Shown in pieces: positions 32,998 to 41,739 of a DNA stretch of 64,000 nucleotides (within the stretch, counting starts at the first letter, position 1; every line of letters starts with the position of its first letter). The position numbers and the translations under genes were made by a program. The DNA is taken from contig CALLQI010000021.1 in assembly GCA_938014885.1 (NCBI GenBank), forward strand, positions 62,001-126,000, in the 5' to 3' direction. Origin of the DNA: an uncultured bacterium. GTDB lineage: Bacteria > Planctomycetota > UBA8742 > UBA2392. The notes under the pieces are model-generated. The model saw nothing but the letters and a program-made list of their open reading frames with translations, was not told where the DNA came from and searched no databases.

Positions 32998-34206
32998 TTA
33001 TGGGTCGATGCGGACTATGCGGTCGTTCTTGATGTCGCAGAAGTAGAGCTTGCCGTCGCCGCCGAAGGCCAGGCCCGTTACCGCGCTGGCTCCCAACCCG
33101 GTGTCGAGCCAGTTGATGCGGTTTCCGCTTAAGTCAAAGGCGTGGATGATGCCTGTGGCGTGGTCAGCCACGTACAGCAGGCCGTTGTGGTACTCGAGGC
33201 CGCTGGGGTTGGTCAGCACGGTGCTGGCGGGCACCACGATCTCTACGGTCGCGCCCGTGACCGCGAAGTCCTGGCCGTCGCCGGTGTGGCCGTTTACAGA
33301 CGTGGGCGCGTTGCCGCTGGTGGTGACCAGCGCGACGATGCGGCCGTTGCCGGTGTCGGACACATAAAGGCGGTTGTTCGCCGTGTGGAAGTACATCCCC
33401 GCGGGAACTCCGGCGACTGTGGACACCGCGCCGGCCGCAAAGTGCGTTTTCACGCCGTCGGAGTGGTTATCAAAGCCGGGTCCGTGATCGGCATTGTAGT
33501 TGTATCGCGAAAGGCAAACCTGCGGGGTGCCGGCCAGCACAGTGTAGTAGGCCTGCCCGACAACCCAGAAGATGTTGCCTGATTCGTGCGCGATGCCCTT
33601 GGCGTAGCGCGTGCTGTGCAGCATGTCGAGGTGCGAGCCCAGGCCCATGGGTGCGCCGCCGGGCAGGTAGTGGCCGATGATGGTGCGGTCAGCGGACCAC
33701 AGCGTCGGTCCCATAAAGTCGTCGCCGACGCGGGTTGCGTCCTGCGACGTGGCGAAGGTCCAGCCATTGCCCGCAGCGCTGGTCTGGGCACCAAAGGCGA
33801 TGCCCGAGGCATTCATGTAGAAGTGGCCCCAGTTGCCGTCGTTGGTGTTGTCGATGCGTTCGCCGGTGATGGTTGCGGCCGTGACATCGTTGAAGATCAG
33901 CAGGCTGTCATCGCTGATGGATGAGGCGCCCTGGTTGATCACCCAAAGCTCATTGGAGGCGATGGGCGAGAACGCAAGGTCCATGGGATTGTTCACGACC
34001 AGCCCGGTGGCGGTGATGTTCGTGAACGTGACAGACGTTGGTGAGTGGTCGCCGGTGCCAAGTTCAGGCGCGGTCGGGCCCGTGGGTCCAGGGTTGCCGC
34101 CACCCGTTGAGCCACCGCCGGAGCTTCCGCCTCCGCCGCAGCCGGCAATGAGTGCGCCGCCGGCCAACAGGGCCAGCAGGGCCAGGCGATTTGCTGAATA
34201 GAACAT
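32998..34206 (-). CDS. NHL-like beta-propeller lipoprotein
   Basis: The ATG at 34206 has an ideal GAGGA site (cgaggaggattcg) and starts a signal peptide with lipobox (LIAGC), followed by a Gly/Ser/Pro linker. The mature 370 residues contain NHL/SMP-type blades: NPMDLAFSPIASNELWVINQ, NRLYVSDTGNGRIVALV, NPSGLEYHNGLLYVADHATG and VTGLAFGGDGKLYFCDIKND. It is probably a six-bladed exported propeller. Such proteins bind ligands or act as lactonases, but no catalytic set can be assigned by eye. It is divergent from imuA with 200 bp between the starts. Confidence 0.75.
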   Translation of the reverse strand: MFYSANRLALLALLAGGALIAGCGGGGSSGGGSTGGGNPGPTGPTAPELGTGDHSPTSVTFTNITATGLVVNNPMDLAFSPIASNELWVINQGASSISDDSLLIFNDVTAATITGERIDNTNDGNWGHFYMNASGIAFGAQTSAAGNGWTFATSQDATRVGDDFMGPTLWSADRTIIGHYLPGGAPMGLGSHLDMLHSTRYAKGIAHESGNIFWVVGQAYYTVLAGTPQVCLSRYNYNADHGPGFDNHSDGVKTHFAAGAVSTVAGVPAGMYFHTANNRLYVSDTGNGRIVALVTTSGNAPTSVNGHTGDGQDFAVTGATVEIVVPASTVLTNPSGLEYHNGLLYVADHATGIIHAFDLSGNRINWLDTGLGASAVTGLAFGGDGKLYFCDIKNDRIVRIDP

Positions 34207-34409
34207 CGAATCCTCCTCGTAAGGATCCGCACCAACCAGACGCGCCACGCCCGCCCCGGGGAAGGAATCGTGCGATTTGCATTCTGGTTGGGGCTTGAAA
34301 CGGACTGGTTTAGGCAAAGGTTCGGGAAAGACAAACCTGTGACCAAAGGGCACCCGGCCAGCCTTCACCGCCTGCGGGGGTGTCGCCCGCCATGCTACAC
34401 TGCCGGGCC

Positions 34410-35099
34410 ATGCCTATGCCCGAGTTCACTGGCAAATTGGCCGCCTTGCGCGCCGTTGACCTGCACCGCCCCGTGGCGCGCGCGGGCATTGCGCTGGGTG
34501 TTCCGCTGCTGGATGAACGTCTGGGCGGCGGCCTGCCCCGCGGTGCCATGACCGAGGTTTTCGGCCATGCGGCCGAGGGTGCCTGGTGGTTGTGTCTGCG
34601 CGCGCTGGCCCAGGTGCGCGACAAAGTCTGCGCGCTGGTTGAGCCCGCGGGCACGTTGTATCCGCCCGGTGCCGCGGCACTGGGCGTGGACCTTGGCCGG
34701 CTGCTGGTCGTGCGCGAGCCCAATCGCAAGAAAGCCCTGTGGGCGCTGGACCGCATCGCCCGCGAGAAAAGCGTGGCCGCCACCCTGGCCGTCATCCCGC
34801 GCCTGGCCGACACCGAACTGCGCCGCCTGCAACTGGCGGCTGAGGGCTCAGGCCAGGCGTTGATCCTGCTGCGTTCACCGGCGGAGCTTTCGCGTGCCAG
34901 CTGGGGCGCGCTGCGACTGATGATACGGGCCGAGCCCGGCCCGAGCCGCCGCGTGGTGGTGGAAATCCTGCGCATGCGCGGGGCGGCCATGCCCCGGCCG
35001 ATTCTGCTTGAGCTTGACGATGACACGATGGATGTGCGTACATCTGCCGTACTTCCGCACCGAGCGGATCACGCGGGCCTGGCCCAATCCGCAGGCTAG
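34410..35099 (+). CDS. imuA: ImuA-like RecA-fold mutagenesis factor
   Basis: The ATG at 34410 (MPMPEFTGKLAALRAVDLHR) gives 229 residues. The core ALGVPLLDERLGGGLPRGAM then TEVFG matches the ImuA/SulA-like group, which keeps a RecA-like fold but has a degenerate P-loop. Together with ImuB and DnaE2 it forms a DNA-damage-inducible error-prone translesion complex known from Caulobacter, mycobacteria and others. The start of imuB lies 80 bp inside its 3' end, so the genes are translationally coupled. No clear LexA box was recognised in the 200-bp upstream region. Confidence 0.8.
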   Translation: MPMPEFTGKLAALRAVDLHRPVARAGIALGVPLLDERLGGGLPRGAMTEVFGHAAEGAWWLCLRALAQVRDKVCALVEPAGTLYPPGAAALGVDLGRLLVVREPNRKKALWALDRIAREKSVAATLAVIPRLADTELRRLQLAAEGSGQALILLRSPAELSRASWGALRLMIRAEPGPSRRVVVEILRMRGAAMPRPILLELDDDTMDVRTSAVLPHRADHAGLAQSAG

Positions 35100-36450
35100 G
35101 CCCCTTGCCGTGGTCGAGCTGCGGGGCGACAGCGTGCAGCTGCTTGCGGCCTCGCCGAATGCGCTGCAGGCGGGCGTCCGCGCGGGCATGACCGCCACGG
35201 CCGCGCGCAGCCTGGTGCCGGGCCTTGCCCTGGTTGAGCATAACGCCTCCGGCGAGCTTGCCGACTTTGAGGCCCTGGTGGCCGCACTGTGCCGGTTTTC
35301 GCCGCGCGTGTTTACCGACCTTCCGCGGGCGATTCTGCTGGACATCACCGGTTGCGAGCGCCTGTTCGGCAGCGAGGCCGCGCTGGCGGCACAGGCTGCA
35401 GCCAGTGTCGAGCGCCTGGGCTACACGCCGCAAATGGGGCAGGCGCAGAATGCCACGGCCGCCTGCGCGCTGGCGCTGAGCGGTGCCGCGAAGGTTGAAG
35501 ATGCGCCCGTTGAGGCGCTGCGCATCGAAGCGTCGGACCTGCGGCACCTGTATGCTCTGGGCCTGAACACAATCGGGCAGCTCACGACGCAGCCGCTGGA
35601 AAGCCTGCCGTCGCGCTTCAGCGGCTTGATGCTGCGGCGTTTGCGCGAATTGCGTGGCGACGTTCCCGAAGAGTTCCCCGCGTTCCAGCAGCCCGAGATC
35701 ATCGTCGAAAGCCTGCAATTCGAGGGCCCGACCGACCGCCACGACGCGATGTTGTTCGCGCTGCGGCGGCTTGCGGTGGCGCTGGAAGAACGCCTGACGG
35801 CGCGGGCCGCCGGTGCGCTGGCGCTGGAAGTCAGCCTGCGCGCCACGGAGGGCGAGCCGGTGCGGTTTGCCATGTCGCTGTCGCGGCCGACACGTGAGTC
35901 GCGCTCGCTGGCGGCACTGCTGCTCGGCCGCTTCGAAAGTGTCGACACGGGCGAACGCTGGTTCGATGGCGTAGAGGCGCGAGTGCCCTCCGTGGGCAAA
36001 GTGCAGCCGCCCCAACGCGACCTGTTTGCCGGCCGCGACCCCGGTGCCGAGCGCGCCTTGTCCGAGCTGGTGGACGAGCTCGCCGGGCGGCTTGGCGTGC
36101 AGGCGGTCGCGCAGGCCGTGCTGACGCACGACCCGCGCCCCGAGCGCGCGTTCACCTGGCAGCCATTTGCACAGGGCACCGAGTCGATCAAGCCGGCCGC
36201 ACCGCGCCCCGCCACCATGTTTGAACCGCACGAGGTGGCCGTCGAGTGCGACGGCGCGGGCATGCCGGTGCACTGGCGGGATGGTTCGCGCGGCTCAAGC
36301 CTCACGGCGCAGCCCGTTGAGCGCGTGCACTTCGGCTGGTGGGGCGGCGACGGCGCCGAGCGCGACTACTTCGCCGTGCAGGACGACGCGGGCGCGCGCT
36401 GGTGGCTGATGCGCCGGGGCCAGGACTGGTACATCGTGGGGGCCTTCTGA
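35020..36450 (+). CDS. imuB: ImuB-like Y-family polymerase homologue
   Basis: The ATG at 35020 (MTRWMCVHLPYFRTERITRA) gives 476 residues, and the family typically begins with a similar 'W..LYLP.LATDR' strand. The block FTDLPRAILLDITGCERLFG is characteristic of ImuB. The Y-family palm is recognisable, but the catalytic acidic residues of active Pol IV/V are not seen, as is known for ImuB. It acts as an adaptor between the beta clamp and DnaE2. It overlaps imuA by 80 bp and its stop overlaps the dnaE2 start as TGATG. Confidence 0.85.
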   Translation: MTRWMCVHLPYFRTERITRAWPNPQARPLAVVELRGDSVQLLAASPNALQAGVRAGMTATAARSLVPGLALVEHNASGELADFEALVAALCRFSPRVFTDLPRAILLDITGCERLFGSEAALAAQAAASVERLGYTPQMGQAQNATAACALALSGAAKVEDAPVEALRIEASDLRHLYALGLNTIGQLTTQPLESLPSRFSGLMLRRLRELRGDVPEEFPAFQQPEIIVESLQFEGPTDRHDAMLFALRRLAVALEERLTARAAGALALEVSLRATEGEPVRFAMSLSRPTRESRSLAALLLGRFESVDTGERWFDGVEARVPSVGKVQPPQRDLFAGRDPGAERALSELVDELAGRLGVQAVAQAVLTHDPRPERAFTWQPFAQGTESIKPAAPRPATMFEPHEVAVECDGAGMPVHWRDGSRGSSLTAQPVERVHFGWWGGDGAERDYFAVQDDAGARWWLMRRGQDWYIVGAF

Positions 36451-39400
36451 TGGCGCATGCCGCCGACCCCAATTCGAAACACGAGGCCTACCGGCTGGCG
36501 CTGGCCAGCGTGGCCAACGCCAGGGCAGCACCGCAACGCCCGGCGGATGCAACGCCCTATGCCGAACTGGTGTGCTGCACCAACTTCAGCTTCCTGCGCG
36601 GTGCCAGCCACGCCGAAGAACTTGTGCGCCGCTCCGTTGAATCGGGATTGTCGGCGATGGCCATCACCGACTGGCACAGCCTCGCGGGCGTGGTCCGCGC
36701 CCATGAGGCCGCGCGCGAGTACGGCCTGAAGCTGCTGATCGGCACCCGCGTGCAACTGCGCGAAGGGCTCGAACTGTGCCTGTACGCGATGAATCGCGCA
36801 GGCTACGGCAACCTGTGCCGCCTGCTGACCACGGGCAAGCGCCGCGCCGGCAAAGGTGAGTGCGACCTGTCAGTGGGGGACCTGCACGAGTTCTCGACCG
36901 ACTTGCAAGCGGTGCTGCTGCCCGGCCTCAGCACCAAGGCCGCCGACATCGCGCCGTTGCAGCCGCTGTTTGAAGGGCGACTTTCCGTGGCGATCATGCG
37001 CCACATGGATGGCGGCCAGGAAGGCCGTCTAAGGGCCGCCTGCGCGCTGGCCGATGCTGCCGGCCTGCCGCTGGTTGCCGCCAACGACGTGCACTTCCAC
37101 GAGGCCGCGTGCAAGCCCGTGCAGGATGTGCTGACCTGCGTGCGCGAAGGCCTGCGCATTCACGAAGCCGCACACGTGCTGTTTCCGAATGCGGAGCGCA
37201 GGCTGAAGTCCGGCGCGGAAATCACGGCCCTGTTCCCCGAGCATGCCGGGGCCATCCAGCGCACGCTGGAAATCGCGGAGTCGTGCAGCTTTTCACTGGA
37301 TGAGTTGCGCTATGAGTACCCGCTTGAGCTGACCGAAGACGGCCTGTCGCCCGCCGAGTACCTGCGCCGCGAAACCTGGGCCGGCGCGCAACGCCGCTAT
37401 GGCGAACAGGTGCCCGAGAAGATCCGCGCCCAGCTTGAGCACGAGCTTGAGATCATCGCCGCGCTGCACTACGAACCGTACTTCCTTACCGTGTATGACA
37501 TCGTCCGTTACGCGCGCGGGCGGGGCATCCTGTGCCAGGGTCGCGGCAGTGCGGCCAACAGCGCCGTGTGCTTCTGCCTTGGCGTCACCAGCGTTGACCC
37601 GGCGCATCACGAATTGCTGTTCGAGCGCTTCATGTCGCGCGAACGGGCCGAGCCGCCGGACATCGACATCGACTTCGAACACGAACGCCGCGAAGAAGTC
37701 ATCCAGTACGTCTACGCCAAGTACGGCCGCGAGCGCGCAGGCATGTGCGCCACCGTAATCCACTATCGCACCCGCAGCGCCTTGCGTGAGGCCGGCCGCG
37801 CGCTGGGCCTTACAGTGGACCAGGTGGACCGGCTGTCGAAATCGCACCACTGGTTCGACGACATCAACTCCACCGACGAACGCCTGCGGGAAGTCGGGCT
37901 TGACCCCGCATCCGCCGAAGTCCAGACCGCGATCGCCTTTGCCCGGCGCATTCGCGGCTTCCCGCGCCACCTTTCGCAGCACGTCGGCGGCATGGTCATG
38001 ACGCGAGGCCGCCTCGATGAACTGGTCCCGATCGAAAACGCCGCCATGGCTGATCGCAGCGTGATCGAATGGGACAAGGACGACATCGACACACTGGGCA
38101 TCCTGAAGGTGGACCTGCTCAGCCTCGGCATGCTGACGGCGATCCGGAAGTGTTTCGCGATGCTGGACAAGCATGGCGGCCGCAGCTTTGACCTGGCGAC
38201 CTGCCTCGGCACGGACCCGGACGGCAAGGGCCAGTCGGCCGAAGCCAAGGCCGTGTACGAAATGCTGTGCCACGCCGACACCATCGGCACGTTCCAGGTC
38301 GAAAGCCGCGCGCAGATGGCGATGCTGCCGCGCCTGAAACCGCGCGAATTCTATGACCTCGTGGTCGAGGTCGCGATCGTGCGCCCGGGGCCGATCCAGG
38401 GCGGCATGGTGCACCCGTACCTGCGCCGTCGAAACGGCGAAGAGCCCGTGGATTATCCGCACCCCAACGCCAAGGCCGCGCTGCACCGCACCTTGGGCAT
38501 ACCGTTGTTTCAGGAACAGGTCATGCGCCTGGCCGTGGACATTGCGGGCTTCAGCCCCGGCGACGCGGACCGGCTGCGCAAGTCGATCTCAGGCTGGCGC
38601 GGCGACGGCAAGCTCGATCACTATCGCATCAAGCTGATTGAGGGCATGCGCGAGCGCGGCGTGATTGAAGAGTACGCGATGCGCGTATTCGACCAGATCA
38701 AGGGCTTCGGCGACTACGGCTTTCCTGAAAGTCACTCGGTCAGCTTCGCATTGCTCTCGTACGTCAGCAGCTACCTGAAGCGATTTTACCCGGCGGCATT
38801 CACGGCTTCGGTACTGAACAGCCTTCCGATGGGCTTCTACCCGCCCCGCGTGCTGATCCGCGACGCGCGCGACCACGGCGTTGAAGTGCGGCCCGTCGAT
38901 GTCAACCAAAGTGAATGGGACAACACGCTGGAGGCGGGCAACGCATACGCCCCAGCACCCTTGGCCGCGCCGCCGGAAACGTGGGGCCTAGGCGGACCCG
39001 CAATCCGCATGGGAATGCGGCAGCTTCACGGCATGCGCGAGCAGGCAGCGCTGGCCATCATGTCGGTTCGTGAGGCCGGACCATTCGCATCGCCAGCCGA
39101 GTTCGCGCGCCGCGTGCACGCCGCGGCCGCACCGGTGGGCTGGCGCGAGTTCGCGCTACTGGCCCAGGCCGGCGCGTTTGATGCAACCGGCGTGGCAAGG
39201 CGCGACGCGCTGTGGCAGCTGCTAGGACGTCGCGCGCCGGCGGGCGACCTGTTTGCCGCGGCGACGGAACGCGAGCGTATGCCGCTGCTGGCCGGGTTGT
39301 CAGACGTCGAGACCATGAACCTCGACTACGACACCACCAGCCTGTCGCTGGGGTTTCATCCGCTGCAATTCCTGAGGCATGAGCTCGAACGCGCCGGCGT

Positions 39401-39731
39401 GCTGACATCGCGGCAACTGGCAGCAGCCCCGCACGGCAAGCAGGTGAAGGTCGCAGGCTGGACCGTCGTGCGCCAGCGCCCCGGCGAGGGCAAGATGCTG
39501 TTCTTCACGCTGGAAGACGAATTCGGCGCAGCCAACCTCATGCTGACGCCCAAGACCTTCGAGCAACACCGCGAGGCCGCACTAAGCCCGCTGCCCATAG
39601 TCGCGGAAGGCAAAGTCGAACGCAGCGGCGAAGTGGTACACCTGCGCGTAAAAGCCATCCAGGTCTTCGTATCCGAACAAGAAGACAACGACGCTGCCAA
39701 GCTGCCAACAGCATCGCGCGACTTCCACTGA
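36450..39731 (+). CDS. dnaE2: Error-prone DNA polymerase III alpha (DnaE2)
   Basis: The ATG at 36450 (MAHAADPNSKHE) overlaps the imuB stop by one base. The 1093 residues are the DnaE2 length. The N-terminal PHP domain begins YAELVCCTNFSFLRGASHAE, typical of DnaE2. The polymerase core has PPDIDIDFEHERREEVIQYV with two catalytic aspartates, the FPRHLSQHVGGMVMTRGRLD fingers region, and FGDYGFPESHSVSFALLSYV. A C-terminal OB-fold follows. It carries out translesion synthesis with ImuA and ImuB. A complete, intact cassette is seen. Confidence 0.95.
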   Translation: MAHAADPNSKHEAYRLALASVANARAAPQRPADATPYAELVCCTNFSFLRGASHAEELVRRSVESGLSAMAITDWHSLAGVVRAHEAAREYGLKLLIGTRVQLREGLELCLYAMNRAGYGNLCRLLTTGKRRAGKGECDLSVGDLHEFSTDLQAVLLPGLSTKAADIAPLQPLFEGRLSVAIMRHMDGGQEGRLRAACALADAAGLPLVAANDVHFHEAACKPVQDVLTCVREGLRIHEAAHVLFPNAERRLKSGAEITALFPEHAGAIQRTLEIAESCSFSLDELRYEYPLELTEDGLSPAEYLRRETWAGAQRRYGEQVPEKIRAQLEHELEIIAALHYEPYFLTVYDIVRYARGRGILCQGRGSAANSAVCFCLGVTSVDPAHHELLFERFMSRERAEPPDIDIDFEHERREEVIQYVYAKYGRERAGMCATVIHYRTRSALREAGRALGLTVDQVDRLSKSHHWFDDINSTDERLREVGLDPASAEVQTAIAFARRIRGFPRHLSQHVGGMVMTRGRLDELVPIENAAMADRSVIEWDKDDIDTLGILKVDLLSLGMLTAIRKCFAMLDKHGGRSFDLATCLGTDPDGKGQSAEAKAVYEMLCHADTIGTFQVESRAQMAMLPRLKPREFYDLVVEVAIVRPGPIQGGMVHPYLRRRNGEEPVDYPHPNAKAALHRTLGIPLFQEQVMRLAVDIAGFSPGDADRLRKSISGWRGDGKLDHYRIKLIEGMRERGVIEEYAMRVFDQIKGFGDYGFPESHSVSFALLSYVSSYLKRFYPAAFTASVLNSLPMGFYPPRVLIRDARDHGVEVRPVDVNQSEWDNTLEAGNAYAPAPLAAPPETWGLGGPAIRMGMRQLHGMREQAALAIMSVREAGPFASPAEFARRVHAAAAPVGWREFALLAQAGAFDATGVARRDALWQLLGRRAPAGDLFAAATERERMPLLAGLSDVETMNLDYDTTSLSLGFHPLQFLRHELERAGVLTSRQLAAAPHGKQVKVAGWTVVRQRPGEGKMLFFTLEDEFGAANLMLTPKTFEQHREAALSPLPIVAEGKVERSGEVVHLRVKAIQVFVSEQEDNDAAKLPTASRDFH

Positions 39732-39815
39732 AGCCACCCAAGGGACCGCCGATGGTGTGATTCCCGGAGGTCAGATTGAGCAACAGCATGCGGTGCGATT
39801 GATGCAGGCTCAGTG

Positions 39816-41351
39816 TCAGGACTTGAGGTCCAGGTCGTCGTATCCGGTTTGGCGGCACACTTCCCGCAAGGACGCGTGCTGCTTTTCGAGTTCGCGTGTA
39901 TGCCCTAGCTCGGACAGAATTGCAGTGCCTTGGCACCAGTCCACGCGGGCCCGCTCCAATCGACCGGTTTCGAGGAAGAGTAGCGCGCGGTCGCAAAGAG
40001 TTGCGGCAGTAAAGTACCGGGTTCCCAACTCAGCGTGCATGGCCAGCGCATGGGCCGCCTCCACTTCGGCGGCAGTGTGGAGGCCCCTGCGTCGCATCAC
40101 TTGGGCAAGTGCCGACCGGCAGATCGCCTCGGAGCGACGGCCTCCGACGCTTTGGTGAATCGCCAGCGCCCGGAGAAGATGCTCTTCAGCCTGTTCTAGC
40201 CTGCCCGTCTCCATCAGCGTCATTGCCTGGTTACCCAGCACCACACCTTCCAGGCGGCGATTTCCAGTCTCTCTGGCCATCTCAAGCGCGAGCTCATACG
40301 CCCTCTCAGCTTCGGGGCGACGACTCTGGAAGTCGTAGTTGTTTCCCATGTTCATCAGGGAGACTGCCTCGCCGCCACGAGCTCCAATCCGGCGGTTCAG
40401 TGCCAGTACCTCAATGAATTCCTGCTCGGCGAGATCGGTGCGACCCATCGCAGCGTGCAGGTTTGCGCGGTTGGAGAGTGCAAACGTCTCCAGGCGCACG
40501 TCATTCAATTCACGTGCGATGTCCAGGCCTTCGGAGCTGTCGCGCTCGGCATCGGAGTAGCGCGCCTGCTGCTGATGCACGATTGACCTGATGACCAGGA
40601 TGTTTGCCTCCTGGTACCGGAAACCCTCTCTACGGGCGATTTCTAGGGCCTCGGAATGTGCGGTCTCAACACCGGCCATGTTGCCTGCCGCAAGTCGCGC
40701 GCTTGCCAGTGAAATCAGTACCGAGCAGTAGCCCAAGCTGTCCTCGAGCTCGCGATACAGTTCCAGTGCACGCTCCCCCCAGGCCTCTGTCCCAGGGAGT
40801 TCGGCCGCGAACTCAGCGTTCGAGACGAGGCTCTTCAACACTGCGGCCTGAATTCGGGGGTCGGCCTGGGCCTTCAACACCTCTAGGGCCTCCTGCAATA
40901 GCTGCTGCCCCTGCGCGTATTGTCCCAGACTGCTGACAACAAGCGAACAGCGGCGCAGCGCCTCGGCACGGTCTGGGCCGGTTTCCATTTCGGCCAGTTG
41001 CCCCCAGTAGTCAGCGGCGGCACCGTTGCGGTAACTGGCCACGGCAAAATGCGCGGCGCGGCGCAGGTACAGGCGGACGATCTCTCGCACTTCCTCAATG
41101 GACATCGCCGAACTAGCCGCGCGGGCATGTTCCACGAGCTCGTGGGCGTGCGGATCGGAGGGATGGGGGATGTAGACGGCATCAAGGGACTGGGATAGCG
41201 GAGGCAGCACGGAGGGACGACCACCTAGAATCTCCTCCATCAGCTTCAGTGCCAGCGCGTGCAGACGGGCACGATCGGACGGAGGCTGCAATTCATACGC
41301 AGCGCTGCGCACCAGCGCATGGCGGAACAGGTAGGCAACCTCGGCGAACAT
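39816..41351 (-). CDS. Free-standing TPR protein resembling the tail of AAA/NB-ARC-type regulators, copy 1
   Basis: The ATG at 41351 (MFAEVAYLFRHALVRSAAYE) gives 511 residues. The first 50 residues (AYLFRHALVRSAAYELQPP and RARLHALALKL) match the winged-helix joint that follows the ATPase in large bacterial signalling ATPases (adenylate-cyclase or SARP-linked). No ATPase precedes it here. The rest is about ten TPRs with the core EQAEEHLLRALAIHQSVGG. Two paralogues lie at 50630 and 52344. It is convergent with dnaE2 and adjacent to tRNA-Val. A scaffolding role is likely, and the partner is unknown. Confidence 0.75.
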   Translation of the reverse strand: MFAEVAYLFRHALVRSAAYELQPPSDRARLHALALKLMEEILGGRPSVLPPLSQSLDAVYIPHPSDPHAHELVEHARAASSAMSIEEVREIVRLYLRRAAHFAVASYRNGAAADYWGQLAEMETGPDRAEALRRCSLVVSSLGQYAQGQQLLQEALEVLKAQADPRIQAAVLKSLVSNAEFAAELPGTEAWGERALELYRELEDSLGYCSVLISLASARLAAGNMAGVETAHSEALEIARREGFRYQEANILVIRSIVHQQQARYSDAERDSSEGLDIARELNDVRLETFALSNRANLHAAMGRTDLAEQEFIEVLALNRRIGARGGEAVSLMNMGNNYDFQSRRPEAERAYELALEMARETGNRRLEGVVLGNQAMTLMETGRLEQAEEHLLRALAIHQSVGGRRSEAICRSALAQVMRRRGLHTAAEVEAAHALAMHAELGTRYFTAATLCDRALLFLETGRLERARVDWCQGTAILSELGHTRELEKQHASLREVCRQTGYDDLDLKS

Positions 41352-41480
41352 GATGACCGGCGATGATAGCCTCACATGGCTGTCTCGGGTAAGGCATCAC
41401 CACGATGACTGTGAAAATCCGGCCACCGGGGCTCGAACGCCATCGGCGTGCGGGAACGAGGGAAGCCAAGGGAATGCAAA

Positions 41481-41514
41481 CCGCCCGCAGTGCCAAAGAT
41501 GGCTCCGCGGGCGG
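41481..41514 (-). terminator. Probable terminator of tRNA-Val
   Basis: CCGCCCGC pairs with GCGGGCGG at the ends of this segment, with a partial inner stem (GCC/GGC). On the minus strand it is followed by TTTGCATTCC. It lies 10 bases after the mature 3' end of the tRNA. The U tract is short, so termination strength is uncertain. Confidence 0.55.
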
Positions 41515-41523
41515 CTTTGAAGG

Positions 41524-41600
41524 TGGTGGACCGTACTGGACTCGAACCAGTGACCTCTACCGTGTCAAGGTAGCGCTCTAGCCAACTGAGCTAACGGTCC
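41524..41600 (-). tRNA. tRNA-Val (GAC anticodon)
   Basis: The 77-nt sequence starts GGACCGTTAGCTCAGTTGG and ends in GGTCCACCA. The acceptor arms GGACCGT/ACGGTCC pair, the D arm has AGCTCAGTTGGCTAGAGC, and the anticodon stem CTACC/GGTAG encloses TTGACAC, giving anticodon GAC. The T arm contains GGTTCGAGTCC. The CCA end is encoded. It decodes GUC and GUU. Confidence 0.95.
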
Positions 41601-41739
41601 ATTTTTCTGCGGCTTTTGCTTCGTTTGCCTCTCCGCCTTGGCGCGCCTGGCGCTTCCTTGGCGGGGTGCGGAAGCTAACAGTCGAAGGTTTCACGTCAAG
41701 GGTGCGGCCGCGCTGAGGCATTCGCCGGCCGGCCGCGAA

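Noticed and set aside
39538..39996. Minus-strand frame spanning the dnaE2 and TPR ends
   Set aside because: It overlaps the 3' ends of both genes and has no family motif or start signal.
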